Shown piece after piece: positions 33,503 through 42,385 of a DNA stretch of 64,000 nucleotides. The DNA is from Micavibrio sp. UBA2137 (GTDB taxonomy: Bacteria; Pseudomonadota; Alphaproteobacteria; Micavibrionales; Micavibrionaceae). The stretch's first letter is position 1, and every line of letters starts with the position of its first letter. The notes beneath the pieces are model-generated. The model made no database searches and was not told the origin of the DNA. It saw only the letters and a list, made by a program, of their open reading frames with translations. The position numbers and the translations under genes were made by a program. The stretch spans positions 603,976 through 667,975 of the forward strand of contig DCXL01000004.1 in NCBI GenBank assembly GCA_002328415.1, written 5' to 3'.

Positions 33503-34366
33503 CTAATTTAATTCACTTTCCAATTCATGCAGAATAAGCAGGGCTTCTTGATGATAATCATCATTTTCAGCCAGACTTAAATAAGCCCGCATAACAGAAA
33601 TAGCATCTCGACGTTGCCCTACACGTGCAAGCATCAAACCCTGTTCAAATAAAAGGCGCGTTTCCTGTGGAGCAATGGCTTGCGTAAGCGCGATTGTGAG
33701 AAGCGCACCCTCATAATCTTCGATCGCAACCTGTCGCGTTTTACGGTTATTTTGAAGGCGCAACAAACACTCCCGATTAGAAAGCGGTTCGTAATAGGAA
33801 GCCGATAAATCAGGCTTTGGAACGCCCAAATCAATCAACTTTTGACGCAAATGATGTGCCTCAACAATTTTACAATCCTCAAACGGATCGAAAAGAATGC
33901 GTTCCCCATCATAATCCAGACGCATGAAAATATGCCCGGGAAAGTTAAGCGCCTTCACATCCCAGTCCAACTTTTGCGCGATATGCAAAAAGATAAGCGC
34001 AAAGGAAATGGGAAGCCCCTCTTTCCGTTGAAGTACATGTACAAGATCAGTATTTTTCAGATTATCAAAGTCCTGATATGTGCCATGAAATCCGTGCGTG
34101 TCACAAACAACATGCTTAAGCGCAGCCAATTGGGTTGCCCCATTTTTCTCGGCTCCACCTTCAAGCAAGCGTTCATAACGCTCTTTTGTTTCCTCAACTA
34201 AAAGCGCGATAAAAGCCTTAAGCTTTTTTTCCTCATCTGAATTCTCATAAAGATAGGCACAACACAAAGCGCTTTGTAATGGATCAATCTCTTTGTCCTG
34301 TGCATGGCCTACATCTTTCAAAATCTGGTAATAAGGCGATTCTTTTAAATTCAGCTGTGTTTGCAA
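33503..34366 (-). CDS. SirB1-family transglutaminase-like/TPR protein
   Basis: A 287-residue protein of the SirB1 family (transglutaminase-like fold plus C-terminal tetratricopeptide-like helices). Signature parts: NTDLVHVLQRKEGLPISFAL, LDWDVKALNFPGHIFMRLDY and ILFDPFEDCKIV. The catalytic cysteine of true transglutaminases is not evident in the expected position, as is common in the family. The biochemical role is not established. It is a single gene upstream of pal on the same strand. Confidence 0.82.
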   Translation of the reverse strand: MQTQLNLKESPYYQILKDVGHAQDKEIDPLQSALCCAYLYENSDEEKKLKAFIALLVEETKERYERLLEGGAEKNGATQLAALKHVVCDTHGFHGTYQDFDNLKNTDLVHVLQRKEGLPISFALIFLHIAQKLDWDVKALNFPGHIFMRLDYDGERILFDPFEDCKIVEAHHLRQKLIDLGVPKPDLSASYYEPLSNRECLLRLQNNRKTRQVAIEDYEGALLTIALTQAIAPQETRLLFEQGLMLARVGQRRDAISVMRAYLSLAENDDYHQEALLILHELESELN

Positions 34367-34399
34367 TATTCAAACGTTCTTTGTGTTTAATGATTAGGT

Positions 34400-35236
34400 T
34401 TAGTTATTCAGGGTTTGTGCCTTCACTGTGGGCACAGTATTCCCGCCCTGCGCGGGAAAAGATCCCGGTGGTGGTAACGCATTTTGCGGGGAGACACTAC
34501 CTTCGGGCACTGTATAAGTGCGTGTCTCATAGCGCACATCACCTGCAGATTGCGGCGGCAAGGCGGGCGCTGTGCTGTAATTTGATTGAGTTGATAATCC
34601 AGCAGGCTGCCCACCATTTTCGAACGCATCTCGTGCTTGCAATTCAGCTTCCGTCAAAGGCTGTCCCGCAAATTTCACATAGCTGACAACCTGTTTTACA
34701 CCAGAGACATTGCGCGCAATGTCAATAACCTTATTCAATTCCGCCTGCGATTGCGCAATCCCCATCAGGTAAACAACCCCCTGTACAGTATCAATTGTAT
34801 AATTGATGGATTGAACGGATTGTTCCAAAATAATCTTGCCTCTCAAGCGTGTTGTAATCCATGTGTCACGTGCATATCCAGGAAATCCATCGCTTTCAGC
34901 AACACGAATTTCATTAATGACCTGTTTGACGCCATTTGGCTGCCATGCAAGGCGCACCGCCTCGACACGGTGTTGTGGGTCCTGAACAACACCCGTAATC
35001 AGAACACGGCCCTGCTCGACTGTTAAATCAAGCTTTCTAAACATATCGACATTACTTTGAAACCAGAGCGAATTGATTTGTGTTTGAATTTTCAAATCCG
35101 TTGCCGCTGCTGGTAATCCACCCTCTTGTGCTGATGCGACACCAACTGTTGCACCAACACCCGTTGCAACGCCACATCCTGTCAGAGCCAAACAAGCACC
35201 AAGTAATAAACAATATGTCCCGATATATGATTTCAT
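34400..35236 (-). CDS. BON-domain outer-membrane lipoprotein (DolP/YraP-like)
   Basis: A lipoprotein of 278 residues. Signal with lipobox LTGC (Cys21), a Gly/Ala-rich stretch, then two BON domains (VEQGRVLITGVVQDPQHRVE and VQGVVYLMGIAQSQAELNKV), followed by a Pro/Gln-rich C-terminal tail longer than in YraP. BON lipoproteins of this type support outer-membrane integrity. Context agrees: yraN and rsmI lie just upstream, the neighbourhood of yraP in E. coli. I chose the ATG at 35236; the frame is open to 35314 but the extension spoils the signal peptide and overlaps yraN. Confidence 0.88.
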   Translation of the reverse strand: MKSYIGTYCLLLGACLALTGCGVATGVGATVGVASAQEGGLPAAATDLKIQTQINSLWFQSNVDMFRKLDLTVEQGRVLITGVVQDPQHRVEAVRLAWQPNGVKQVINEIRVAESDGFPGYARDTWITTRLRGKIILEQSVQSINYTIDTVQGVVYLMGIAQSQAELNKVIDIARNVSGVKQVVSYVKFAGQPLTEAELQARDAFENGGQPAGLSTQSNYSTAPALPPQSAGDVRYETRTYTVPEGSVSPQNALPPPGSFPAQGGNTVPTVKAQTLNN

Positions 35237-35292
35237 GAATTTTTCTCTTAAACAGCTTCTTCTCAATAATATGAATCTTTGCTTTATCGATT

Positions 35293-35658
35293 TTAGTATG
35301 AAGGGGACACCCATGCATTGTCCAGATGCTTTATTGTAAAAGCTTTGCTCACTGCGATGACATCAAAACGAAAAAGGGAATTCCCGCAAATTTGACTGTT
35401 ATGAGATATAAAATCTTTCGCTGCATTTTCAATACGGCGTTGCGTTTTGGGTTGAACAGCCTCAAGGGCATCCCCTTCCCTCTTGCGCGACTTAACCTCA
35501 ATAAACGCAATGATATTTCCACGCTTGGCAATAATATCAATTTCACCAAAGCGCGTTTTATAGCGGTGCTTTAATATACGATAGCCTTTGCACGTCAAAA
35601 GAGCTACAGCCATATATTCAGCCCACATCCCTTTTGTGTATGACGTCATTTTACTCAT
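35293..35658 (-). CDS. yraN: UPF0102 protein YraN
   Basis: A 121-residue member of the UPF0102 family (Holliday-junction-resolvase-like, restriction-endonuclease fold). The motif GEIDIIAKRGNIIAFIEVKSRK has the D-x(n)-E-x-K arrangement of nuclease active sites. The function is not established experimentally. It lies 3 bases after rsmI, as in many genomes. Confidence 0.9.
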   Translation of the reverse strand: MSKMTSYTKGMWAEYMAVALLTCKGYRILKHRYKTRFGEIDIIAKRGNIIAFIEVKSRKREGDALEAVQPKTQRRIENAAKDFISHNSQICGNSLFRFDVIAVSKAFTIKHLDNAWVSPSY

Positions 35659-35661
35659 CTT

Positions 35662-36513
35662 TTATTTCAGGCTAAGCGCAAGATCATAGACTTGGTTTTT
35701 AGGCATGGATGTTTGCGCGCTCACCAACTTTACCGCATCTTTCAGGCTGTTAGTTTTCATACTCGTTCTTAGCAAATCCAGAACATCCTCTTCTGAAAGA
35801 CCTTGCTTTTCTACTGCGCCCTCAACCAAAAGAACCACCTCACCCTTGATGGGCGCTTCTTCTAGGCGCGCTAGCAAATCCTGTGGCGTGCCGCTTAAAA
35901 TTTCCTCGAATTTCTTGGTCAGTTCACGCGCGACAATGCATTTTCTTTCGCCGTAAAGATTTTTAATAGCGGCAAGCGTTTTGGACAGCCTCGGCACTGT
36001 TTCAAAGAAAATAAGCGTAGCAGGCACATCGCATAGTTTTTCAAGAAAGGCTTTACGTTGGCCCTCTTTGGTTGGAATAAAACCTGCAAAAAGAAAACTG
36101 TCAGTCGGCAATCCGCTAACCTGAAGCGCCGTTAAAGGTGCGGATGCGCCTGGAATGCTCCAGACATCAATATTTTGTGCACGCGCATGGGAAACAAGCT
36201 TATATCCCGGGTCTGAAATCAGCGGAAGCCCCGCATCAGAAACCAGCGCAACACTTTGCCCTTTTTCTGAAATACGCGCCAGTAATTGGGCACGATCTTT
36301 ATCGCTACTATGATCTGTAAAAACCTCCATTTTCTTGGAGATGCCATAGGCCTTGAGCAGTTTGCCCGTCACGCGTGTATCTTCACAATAAAGAGCATCA
36401 CAAGCGCTGAGCGTTTCCAGTGCGCGCAAAGTAATATCGCGTAAATTCCCTATGGGTGTTCCCACAAGATAAAGGCCAGATGGCAAAGGCTGAGACTCAA
36501 GAATAATGTTCAT
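35662..36513 (-). CDS. rsmI: 16S rRNA 2'-O-ribose C1402 methyltransferase
   Basis: A 283-residue tetrapyrrole-methylase-fold enzyme. LYLVGTPIGNLRDITLRALE, YCEDTRVTGKLLKAYGI, VALVSDAGLPLISDPGYKLV and the substrate loop FAGFIPTKEGQRKAFL are all diagnostic of RsmI, which methylates C1402 of 16S rRNA using SAM. It is divergent from the LpoA-like gene at 36599, the conserved arrangement in proteobacteria. Confidence 0.96.
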   Translation of the reverse strand: MNIILESQPLPSGLYLVGTPIGNLRDITLRALETLSACDALYCEDTRVTGKLLKAYGISKKMEVFTDHSSDKDRAQLLARISEKGQSVALVSDAGLPLISDPGYKLVSHARAQNIDVWSIPGASAPLTALQVSGLPTDSFLFAGFIPTKEGQRKAFLEKLCDVPATLIFFETVPRLSKTLAAIKNLYGERKCIVARELTKKFEEILSGTPQDLLARLEEAPIKGEVVLLVEGAVEKQGLSEEDVLDLLRTSMKTNSLKDAVKLVSAQTSMPKNQVYDLALSLK

Positions 36514-36598
36514 GGGTTGTGAATGGTGTTGTTAAGCGGGTTGGATAATATCCTGACACAGTATAAGGTGATTTCACACAATAAAAAGGATGATTGTT

Positions 36599-37711
36599 AT
36601 GATTGCACATGTGCGCACACGAATAGCCTCCGTTTTCACTTTGTTTGCAATAGCGAGCTTACTGACGTCCTGTGTGCCTGCGACACAAACGCAAAAAACA
36701 ACCGCGGCGCCAACATATAGCGGCGTTACCCAGCAACAGGAGACAACGCGTGTTGCGCTTCTTTTGCCCCTTACCGGGAACGGAGCAAATGTTGCACAAT
36801 CCCTTTTAAATGCAGCACAACTCGCCCTTTTCGACATGCCTACTGCTCATATTGAATTACTTCCCATGGACACAAATGGAACAGCCGAGGGCGCACGTGC
36901 TGCAGCACAAAACGCAGTGAACAACAATGCAGACGTAATCGTTGGCCCTCTGTTTGCAGATAATGTAAAGGCTGTTTCGCGCTTTGCCTCGTCTCAGCGC
37001 CCAGTTTTAGGGTTCTCAAATGACTGGACAGCGGCCTCTTCATCAACTTTTGTCCTTGGATTTTTACCCCATGCCCAAACAGAGCGCATCTTAAGTTATG
37101 CCGCGCGTCGTGGGGCAAAGAATTTTGTCTTTATCGCACCTCAAAACGCATATGGTGACTTGGTTGTGAAAACAGGGCAGCGCCTCATTTCAAGCTATAG
37201 CCTGCCACAGCCCATAATAATTGATGCAAGCGCAGCAAATGCGGCAACGTCGCTTGAAACTTTACTGGCAACACAAGACATCGATGCTGTTTTCATGCCC
37301 GTTGCCCCGCAACAAGCAGCGCAACTTGCAAATACAGTAAAGACATCAAGCAAACCTAACGCCCTTATTCTTGGCACAGGTCTCTGGGAAGAGAATACGA
37401 CAGCGACTTACCCCAGCCTCTCAAACGCCTATTATGCAGGGCTCGGTGTCGCAACACATAAGCAATTTGAGAATAACTATCGCCGTAATTTCGGACGTTC
37501 GCCCGATACGGTTGCCTCACTTGCTTACGATGCGGTCAGTCTTGTCGCTTCTCTTAATACAAAAGGTCAGCGCCCTACTGTTCAAAACCTGACATCATCA
37601 GCGGGTTTTAACGGTGTTGATGGTTTCTTTAGGTTACGTTCGGACGGTCTGGTTGACCGTACACTCTCAGTGATTCAGATCCAAAACGGAAACAAAGTCA
37701 TTATCGAATAA
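36599..37711 (+). CDS. LpoA-like penicillin-binding protein activator lipoprotein
   Basis: A lipoprotein of 370 residues (lipobox LLTSC, Cys25) with a periplasmic type I binding-protein fold: RVALLLPLTGNGANVAQSLL, VNNNADVIVGPLFADNVKAV, and TVASLAYDAVSLVASL near the end. It lacks the N-terminal TPR domain of gammaproteobacterial LpoA, as usual in alphaproteobacteria. It probably activates a class A penicillin-binding protein from the outer membrane. I moved the start to the ATG at 36599 because AAGGA ends 8 bases upstream; the ATG at 36590 would overlap that site. Confidence 0.82.
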   Translation: MIAHVRTRIASVFTLFAIASLLTSCVPATQTQKTTAAPTYSGVTQQQETTRVALLLPLTGNGANVAQSLLNAAQLALFDMPTAHIELLPMDTNGTAEGARAAAQNAVNNNADVIVGPLFADNVKAVSRFASSQRPVLGFSNDWTAASSSTFVLGFLPHAQTERILSYAARRGAKNFVFIAPQNAYGDLVVKTGQRLISSYSLPQPIIIDASAANAATSLETLLATQDIDAVFMPVAPQQAAQLANTVKTSSKPNALILGTGLWEENTTATYPSLSNAYYAGLGVATHKQFENNYRRNFGRSPDTVASLAYDAVSLVASLNTKGQRPTVQNLTSSAGFNGVDGFFRLRSDGLVDRTLSVIQIQNGNKVIIE

Positions 37712-37717
37712 ATTGCT

Positions 37718-38650
37718 TTAGGCTGTTTTCGACTTTTTTTCACGCGCCTCAAGTTTTGTGCGCATGGAGTTGTAAACGGCCTCGGGAATGTTCACATCAC
37801 AGGCCTTTTCCAAACCTCTAAACCCTGGAAATGTATTGGCTTCACAAATGGTAAAACCACCATCTTCCTTGAAAAGCAAATCAATACCAGCAATCTGAAT
37901 ATTAAGAACTTCGGCTGTTTTAATGGCAAGCTCCTCTGTTTCCTTATCAAGCTTGAACTCATTCACTGAGCCACCTTGCGAGAAATTGGCCTTAAATCCT
38001 CCAGGCTTTGCACGACGCTCCATACAGGCCAATACTTTGCCATCGACAATAAAGACACGCAAATCGCGCCCCTTACTGACAGCGATATATTTTTGGAAGA
38101 TCAGCTGAATATCGGGATTAGTTTCCTCAATCAAATTCATTAGATCATGAAAGGCTTCATCGGATTCAATAAGAAACACACCTGTGCCGTTTACACCGAG
38201 CAGTGTTTTAACGACCACAGGAAATCCGATATGTTCCTTAATCAATTCAAAATCAACAGGGAATTTAGCCAACATCGTTGACGGGGTTGGTAACCCTTTT
38301 GCTGCCAGAATCTGATGTGTGTGCATTTTATCGGCAACAGCCTCAATACAGGCGGAATCATTGTAGACGTGCACGCCCATTTGCTCCAACTGGCGAATAA
38401 CGGCCAGTGAGAAATACCCATTTTCAACCGGCGGGGTACGCGGTAGTAAAAAGTCAGGCAGTTCTTGCGGCTTACCATTAATAAGAACAGTATCGCGCTC
38501 CTCATCATTCACAAGCAGGTCAAATTGCTCGGGCGCAAAAACCTTAACATCAACACCCATCTCACGACCGATGGTCATAAAACGTCTGATTTCGTAGGCC
38601 TCATTTGTGGGAGCTTCGATATCTTCAGAAAATAAAATCCAAACCTTCAT
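37718..38650 (-). CDS. RimK-family ATP-grasp ligase
   Basis: A 310-residue ATP-grasp enzyme. The ATP-binding lysine loop is GFPVVVKTLLGVNGTGVFL, and the metal/phosphate motifs are KGRDLRVFIVDGKVLACMER, GGSVNEFKLD and AGIDLLFKEDGGFTICEANTFPGF. The N-terminal ESDE-like WILFSEDIEAPTNEAYEIRR is typical of RimK-like alpha-L-glutamate ligases. The acceptor (protein tail, cofactor or small molecule) is not predictable. Lysine-rich tail AREKKSKTA. Convergent with the LpoA-like gene, 6 bases between stops. Confidence 0.85.
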   Translation of the reverse strand: MKVWILFSEDIEAPTNEAYEIRRFMTIGREMGVDVKVFAPEQFDLLVNDEERDTVLINGKPQELPDFLLPRTPPVENGYFSLAVIRQLEQMGVHVYNDSACIEAVADKMHTHQILAAKGLPTPSTMLAKFPVDFELIKEHIGFPVVVKTLLGVNGTGVFLIESDEAFHDLMNLIEETNPDIQLIFQKYIAVSKGRDLRVFIVDGKVLACMERRAKPGGFKANFSQGGSVNEFKLDKETEELAIKTAEVLNIQIAGIDLLFKEDGGFTICEANTFPGFRGLEKACDVNIPEAVYNSMRTKLEAREKKSKTA

Positions 38651-38965
38651 AGGTCTCCAATTATGCTATTGTCACGCATTCGGCGACACCCTATATGAAG
38701 AAAAATAAATATTCAATCATATATCGCCTTATGATTTTCAGCCTGTGAACCAAAAGACTTTATCACCTATCATTAGGTAATTTGAAAAAAATGAAACATT
38801 TTCTGAAGATTTTTCAAAAGAAACCTTTTAAAAAGATTGAACTTTTATATAAACATCTGTAAGCACATAAAACTTGAAGTTGTCTGTTGTAAATTAACAG
38901 TTTCTAATAATAACGTTACGCATCAAAGCGTAAATAAAGAATGCTTTAAAGGAGCACCCATTTCA
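38651..38965. other. 315-base intergenic region upstream of the TetR gene
   Basis: No coding frame is convincing here. The left half is AT-rich and contains the short imperfect palindrome ACCTA-TCAT-TAGGT. The right half holds the likely promoter and operator of the tetR gene, annotated separately. The promoter of the RimK-like gene, reading left, must also lie here but I could not define it. Confidence 0.6.
38880..38933 (+). promoter_or_regulatory. Promoter and candidate operator of the tetR gene
   Basis: TTGTCT (38880-38885) and TCTAAT (38903-38908) are spaced by 17 bases. Just downstream, over the expected transcription start, is the inverted repeat TTACGC-ATCAAA-GCGTAA (38916-38921 and 38928-38933), a typical size and place for an autoregulatory TetR operator. 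Confidence 0.42.
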
Positions 38966-39592
38966 ATGAGCCAGCAAGCCCATAAATATCACGAAGCTGA
39001 AACTAAATCTGAAGGCGAAAAAAGACGCCGTGGGCGCCCAAGAAGCCAGACTTCTAAAAAGTCTGTTTTGGACGCAACAAACAGACTTCTCCTCCACAGC
39101 TCTGTTCAGGACCTCTCCATTGAAGGGATTGCCAAAAAGGCAGGCGTTGGAAAAACGACTATTTACAGATGGTGGCCTAATAAAGTGGCGATTGTCTTGG
39201 ATGCGCTTGTGTCACAAATGGGTAATATTACGCCTCTTCCAACAACAGCCTCGAAAGCCGAAGCCGTTGAAAAGCAACTTGAGCGTTTTATCCGTTTGCT
39301 TAAGGGCAAAAACGGTAAAATCGTTATCGAAGCTATGGCCGAGGCCCAATCTGATGAGGAAAGCCTGACTGTCTTTTATGAACGCTTTATGTTGCAGCAC
39401 GAAAAGATTTTGGCTGACCTTATTGAAGCCGGTAAGCTATCAGGCGAATTTCGTAAGGATTTAGACACGTCTTTGGCGGTTGACATGATTTACGGCTCAA
39501 TTGTGTACCGTTTGATGAGTGGTGCAGAGACTTTGGATGATACCTTTACAAAAAACATGCCCGTTGAGGCGCTGTTTATTTTAAAGGCCTAA
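38966..39592 (+). CDS. TetR-family transcriptional regulator
   Basis: A 208-residue regulator. A basic N-terminal tail (KRRRGRPRS) precedes the helix-turn-helix domain (VLDATNRLLLHSSVQDLSIE, GIAKKAGVGKTTIYRWWPNK), then an all-helical ligand domain of the TetR_C type (VEAMAEAQSDEE-like). The start at 38966 has AAAGGAG about 11 bases upstream; the open frame extends upstream but without family similarity. The MscS channel gene follows 88 bases downstream on the same strand; whether it is a target is unknown. Confidence 0.88.
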   Translation: MSQQAHKYHEAETKSEGEKRRRGRPRSQTSKKSVLDATNRLLLHSSVQDLSIEGIAKKAGVGKTTIYRWWPNKVAIVLDALVSQMGNITPLPTTASKAEAVEKQLERFIRLLKGKNGKIVIEAMAEAQSDEESLTVFYERFMLQHEKILADLIEAGKLSGEFRKDLDTSLAVDMIYGSIVYRLMSGAETLDDTFTKNMPVEALFILKA

Positions 39593-39680
39593 AATATCTT
39601 ATGTCTTGCTTTGCGCGCCTTGCGCGCGTTATTGTCAAAGCACTTCGAAGAACTTTATATTTAGAAAGCCATAAAAGCCT

Positions 39681-41018
39681 ATGAACTCACTGCATATCGA
39701 TCAAATGTTTTCCCGCATTTACGAAGATGCTTTGAGTTATTTTTCGCGCACATTTTCAGTTGCTGAAAACTGGACACAGATTGTTCTTATCATATTGGCA
39801 TTTTTGATTGGCTGGGCCATTCGCAAACGTGTCGCCCCGCAACTTGTTTCGCGTATTGACCGAAGCGGCATGCATTTCCGTTTACGTCAAACGTTGAAAA
39901 GCCTGACAAAACTTATTTTACCAATATCTGCCTTTCTTATATTAGGCGTATTCTTACAACTAAGTAAAAATGAGGTCCTGACTTTCGACATGAAATTGGC
40001 CTCTGCGGCCACAAACTTGCTGATGGCATGGATTGTTATTCGTGCGGCCTCACAGCTTATTCAAAATACCTTTATGCGCCAAACTGTTGCACTTATTGCA
40101 TGGATCATTGCCGCCCTTAACATTATTGGCGTTATGGATGAAACAACAAATGCGCTTGATTCATTTGGATTTTCAATTGGCGAAGGACGTATAACTGCAC
40201 TGGCTGTAATTAAGGCCATACTGCTCATTTTTGCACTTCTTTATGCGGCCATTTTCTTAAGTAAGATTACAGAACGTCGCTTAGCAAAGGTCAACAGCTT
40301 AACACCCGCCTCACGTGTTTTGATATCGAAAATCGCGCGCGTACTTTTTATTATTATTGCGCTTCTTATTGGTGTAACAACCGCAGGTGTGGATTTATCT
40401 GTCCTAGCTGTCTTCTCTGGTGCGCTTGGTTTGGGTATTGGTTTTGGTTTGCAAAAGGGTGTTTCCAACCTCTTTAGCGGTATTTTGCTTCTCATGGATA
40501 ATTCGATTAATCCAGGGGATGTCATTGAAATTGAAAATGGTATTGGCGGGAACAGCACCTTTGGATGGGTACAACACATGGGCGCGCGCTTTACCGAAAT
40601 TGTGACACGCGACAACAAATCCTTCCTTATTCCAAACGAGGATTTCATCACACAACAAGTTGTGAACTGGTCACACGGCGATACGCTTGTGCGCATGGAG
40701 GTCGAATTCGGTGTCCATTATGATTCAGACCCACATGAAGTGACACGCGTAGCCATCGAAGCAGCGGCCAAACCAGAGCGTGTCGTCGAAAGTCAAAAAC
40801 CCGTTTGCTGGATTAGTGGCTTTGGTGATAGCTCAATAGATTTCAAACTTCGCTTCTGGATTGAAGATGCACAAAACGGTGTCTCCAATATTAAGGGACA
40901 GGTTTTCCTAGAATTATGGGATGCGTTCAAAGCCAACGGCATTAAAATTCCTTATCCGCATCGCGAGGTTTTTGTGCATGATGCTGAACCGCCACAAAAA
41001 CAGGAACAATCCGCATAA
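39681..41018 (+). CDS. MscS-family mechanosensitive channel
   Basis: A 445-residue inner-membrane channel. Several N-terminal hydrophobic helices precede the conserved pore helix and beta domain: LAVFSGALGLGIGFGLQKGV, SNLFSGILLLMDNSINPGD, then IVTRDNKSFLIPNEDFITQQ and the C-terminal alpha/beta domain. The GxGFGLQ pore motif is typical of the larger bacterial MscS-like (MscK/YbdG-related) group. It releases solutes on osmotic downshock. It ends in a strong terminator at 41021-41040. Confidence 0.92.
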   Translation: MNSLHIDQMFSRIYEDALSYFSRTFSVAENWTQIVLIILAFLIGWAIRKRVAPQLVSRIDRSGMHFRLRQTLKSLTKLILPISAFLILGVFLQLSKNEVLTFDMKLASAATNLLMAWIVIRAASQLIQNTFMRQTVALIAWIIAALNIIGVMDETTNALDSFGFSIGEGRITALAVIKAILLIFALLYAAIFLSKITERRLAKVNSLTPASRVLISKIARVLFIIIALLIGVTTAGVDLSVLAVFSGALGLGIGFGLQKGVSNLFSGILLLMDNSINPGDVIEIENGIGGNSTFGWVQHMGARFTEIVTRDNKSFLIPNEDFITQQVVNWSHGDTLVRMEVEFGVHYDSDPHEVTRVAIEAAAKPERVVESQKPVCWISGFGDSSIDFKLRFWIEDAQNGVSNIKGQVFLELWDAFKANGIKIPYPHREVFVHDAEPPQKQEQSA

Positions 41019-41020
41019 AA

Positions 41021-41040
41021 AAAGCGCCAAAAGGCGCTTT
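41021..41040. terminator. Bidirectional terminator between mscS-like gene and ahpD
   Basis: AAAGCGCC-AAAA-GGCGCTTT, a perfect 8-base stem with a 4-base loop, preceded by an A-run and followed by TCTTTTTT. It serves the plus-strand channel gene and the minus-strand ahpD (stop at 41066). Confidence 0.9.
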
Positions 41041-41065
41041 TCTTTTTTCTATATTCTTTGGCTAA

Positions 41066-41587
41066 CTAGCCTTCAGCGTTTAAAACTGAAGCAACTGAAT
41101 TCATAACAGCACCGATACGAACAGCGGCTTGAATATGATCTTTGCTCATGCCTGATTTGTTCAAAACAGCCTCATGCGCATCAATACACATGCCACATCC
41201 ATTTTGCGCAGAAACAGCCAATGACCAGAGTTCAAAGTCGATTTTATCAACGCCTGGATTACCAATCACATTCATGCGCAATTTTGCAGGCATGTTAATG
41301 TAATCTTTGCTCGTTGCCATATGTGTGAAGCGATAATAAATATTATTCATTGCCATGATGGCCGCGGCAGCTTTGGCTGCATCAACAGCCTCAGCACTTA
41401 AATAATCCAACACTTCTTCTTCAATCTCTTTTATAAGGCGCGCATTACCTGTGTTAATCGCGCAGGCATAAAAACAACCCCATTTCTGCTGGTCTGTTAG
41501 CCCTTCTTCATTGGCAAGGCCAGAGATATTCAATTTGACGTCCTTGGCGTAATCAGGCATTGCTGATTTCAAATTATCAATACTCAT
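41066..41587 (-). CDS. ahpD: AhpD alkylhydroperoxidase-like reductase
   Basis: A 173-residue carboxymuconolactone decarboxylase-fold protein with the AhpD active site NGCGMCIDAHE (Cys131, Cys134, His138). In Mycobacterium, AhpD with lipoamide systems recycles oxidised AhpC in place of AhpF. Here it follows ahpC on the same strand with a hairpin between them, supporting the same partnership. No ahpF is present in the window. Confidence 0.94.
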   Translation of the reverse strand: MSIDNLKSAMPDYAKDVKLNISGLANEEGLTDQQKWGCFYACAINTGNARLIKEIEEEVLDYLSAEAVDAAKAAAAIMAMNNIYYRFTHMATSKDYINMPAKLRMNVIGNPGVDKIDFELWSLAVSAQNGCGMCIDAHEAVLNKSGMSKDHIQAAVRIGAVMNSVASVLNAEG

Positions 41588-41616
41588 AAAAAGTCTCCTT
41601 CTCGTTCATCTTTCAT

Positions 41617-41645
41617 AAAAAAGGCGACATAAACGCCGCCTTTTT
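41617..41645 (-). terminator. Hairpin with T-run between ahpC and ahpD
   Basis: On the minus strand AAAAAGGCG pairs with CGCCTTTTT (plus-strand 41637-41645 and 41618-41626, loop of 10), ending in six T residues. It probably terminates part of the ahpC transcripts, giving more AhpC than AhpD. Confidence 0.7.
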
Positions 41646-41664
41646 CAAATTATGTGTACGCAAA

Positions 41665-42243
41665 CTATGCGGCAATATCGTTTGCAATTGCTGATGCATC
41701 GATAGTATCTCCGCCAACAGGACGATTACATGCGCATAGCTCATCTGATTGCAACGCATCAAGAATACGCAATGTTTCCTTTGGATTACGGCCGACATTC
41801 AAGCCGTTAACAGATACATGTTGAATGACATTATGTGGATCAACGATGTATGTAGCACGATAAGCAACGCCTGAATCTTCACGAATGCCGAGATTATCAA
41901 TGAGTGAACCATTTGTGTCTGCAAAGCTCCACTGTGTTAGCTTTGCCAAATCAGGGTGCTCACGGCGCCAGGCCAACTTACAAAATTCATTATCTGTGCT
42001 ACCGCCCATAACAACTGCATCACGGTCAGCAAAATCTTCGTTCATTTTTGCAAATTCAGCAATTTCTGTTGGGCAAATAAATGTGAAATCCTTTGGGTAA
42101 AAGAAAATAACTTTCCACTTACCTTCGAAGCTTTTCTCTGTAATTGTTTCAAATGCGCTCTCGCCATTTTCTTCGTGTTTCATGAAGCCTGGTTTTACAC
42201 CTGTGACTTCAAATTCTGGGAGTGTATCTCCAATACCTAACAT
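41665..42243 (-). CDS. ahpC: AhpC peroxiredoxin
   Basis: A 192-residue typical 2-Cys peroxiredoxin. The peroxidatic cysteine is Cys57 in KDFTFICPTEIAEF; the C-terminal end has ELCACNRPVGGDTIDA with Cys170 and Cys172, the three-cysteine pattern of AhpC proteins that pair with AhpD. It reduces hydrogen peroxide and organic peroxides. The start codon has AAGGAGAG upstream. It is divergent from oxyR, with an OxyR box between them. Confidence 0.95.
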   Translation of the reverse strand: MLGIGDTLPEFEVTGVKPGFMKHEENGESAFETITEKSFEGKWKVIFFYPKDFTFICPTEIAEFAKMNEDFADRDAVVMGGSTDNEFCKLAWRREHPDLAKLTQWSFADTNGSLIDNLGIREDSGVAYRATYIVDPHNVIQHVSVNGLNVGRNPKETLRILDALQSDELCACNRPVGGDTIDASAIANDIAA

Positions 42244-42327
42244 AATGTCTCTCCTTGTAAGGGTCTAAATAATTAATGTGTATTCAATGTGGGTGATTCA
42301 CATATAAAAATCAAACAAGTAATAAAA

Positions 42328-42364
42328 ATAGCTTCTATATATATTTTATATAGATATAAATTTC
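42328..42364. promoter_or_regulatory. OxyR-binding box between ahpC and oxyR
   Basis: The region fits the OxyR consensus ATAGnTnnnAnCTAT-N7-ATAGnTnnnAnCTAT. The first 15-mer is ATAGCTTCTATATAT (one mismatch); after exactly 7 bases a second ATAGATATAAA half follows with a degenerate last quarter. The two ATAG elements are 22 bases apart, as required for a tetramer. It ends 22 bases before the oxyR start codon, suiting autorepression and ahpC activation. Confidence 0.72.
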
Positions 42365-42385
42365 ATTAACCAGTATTATAAATAT

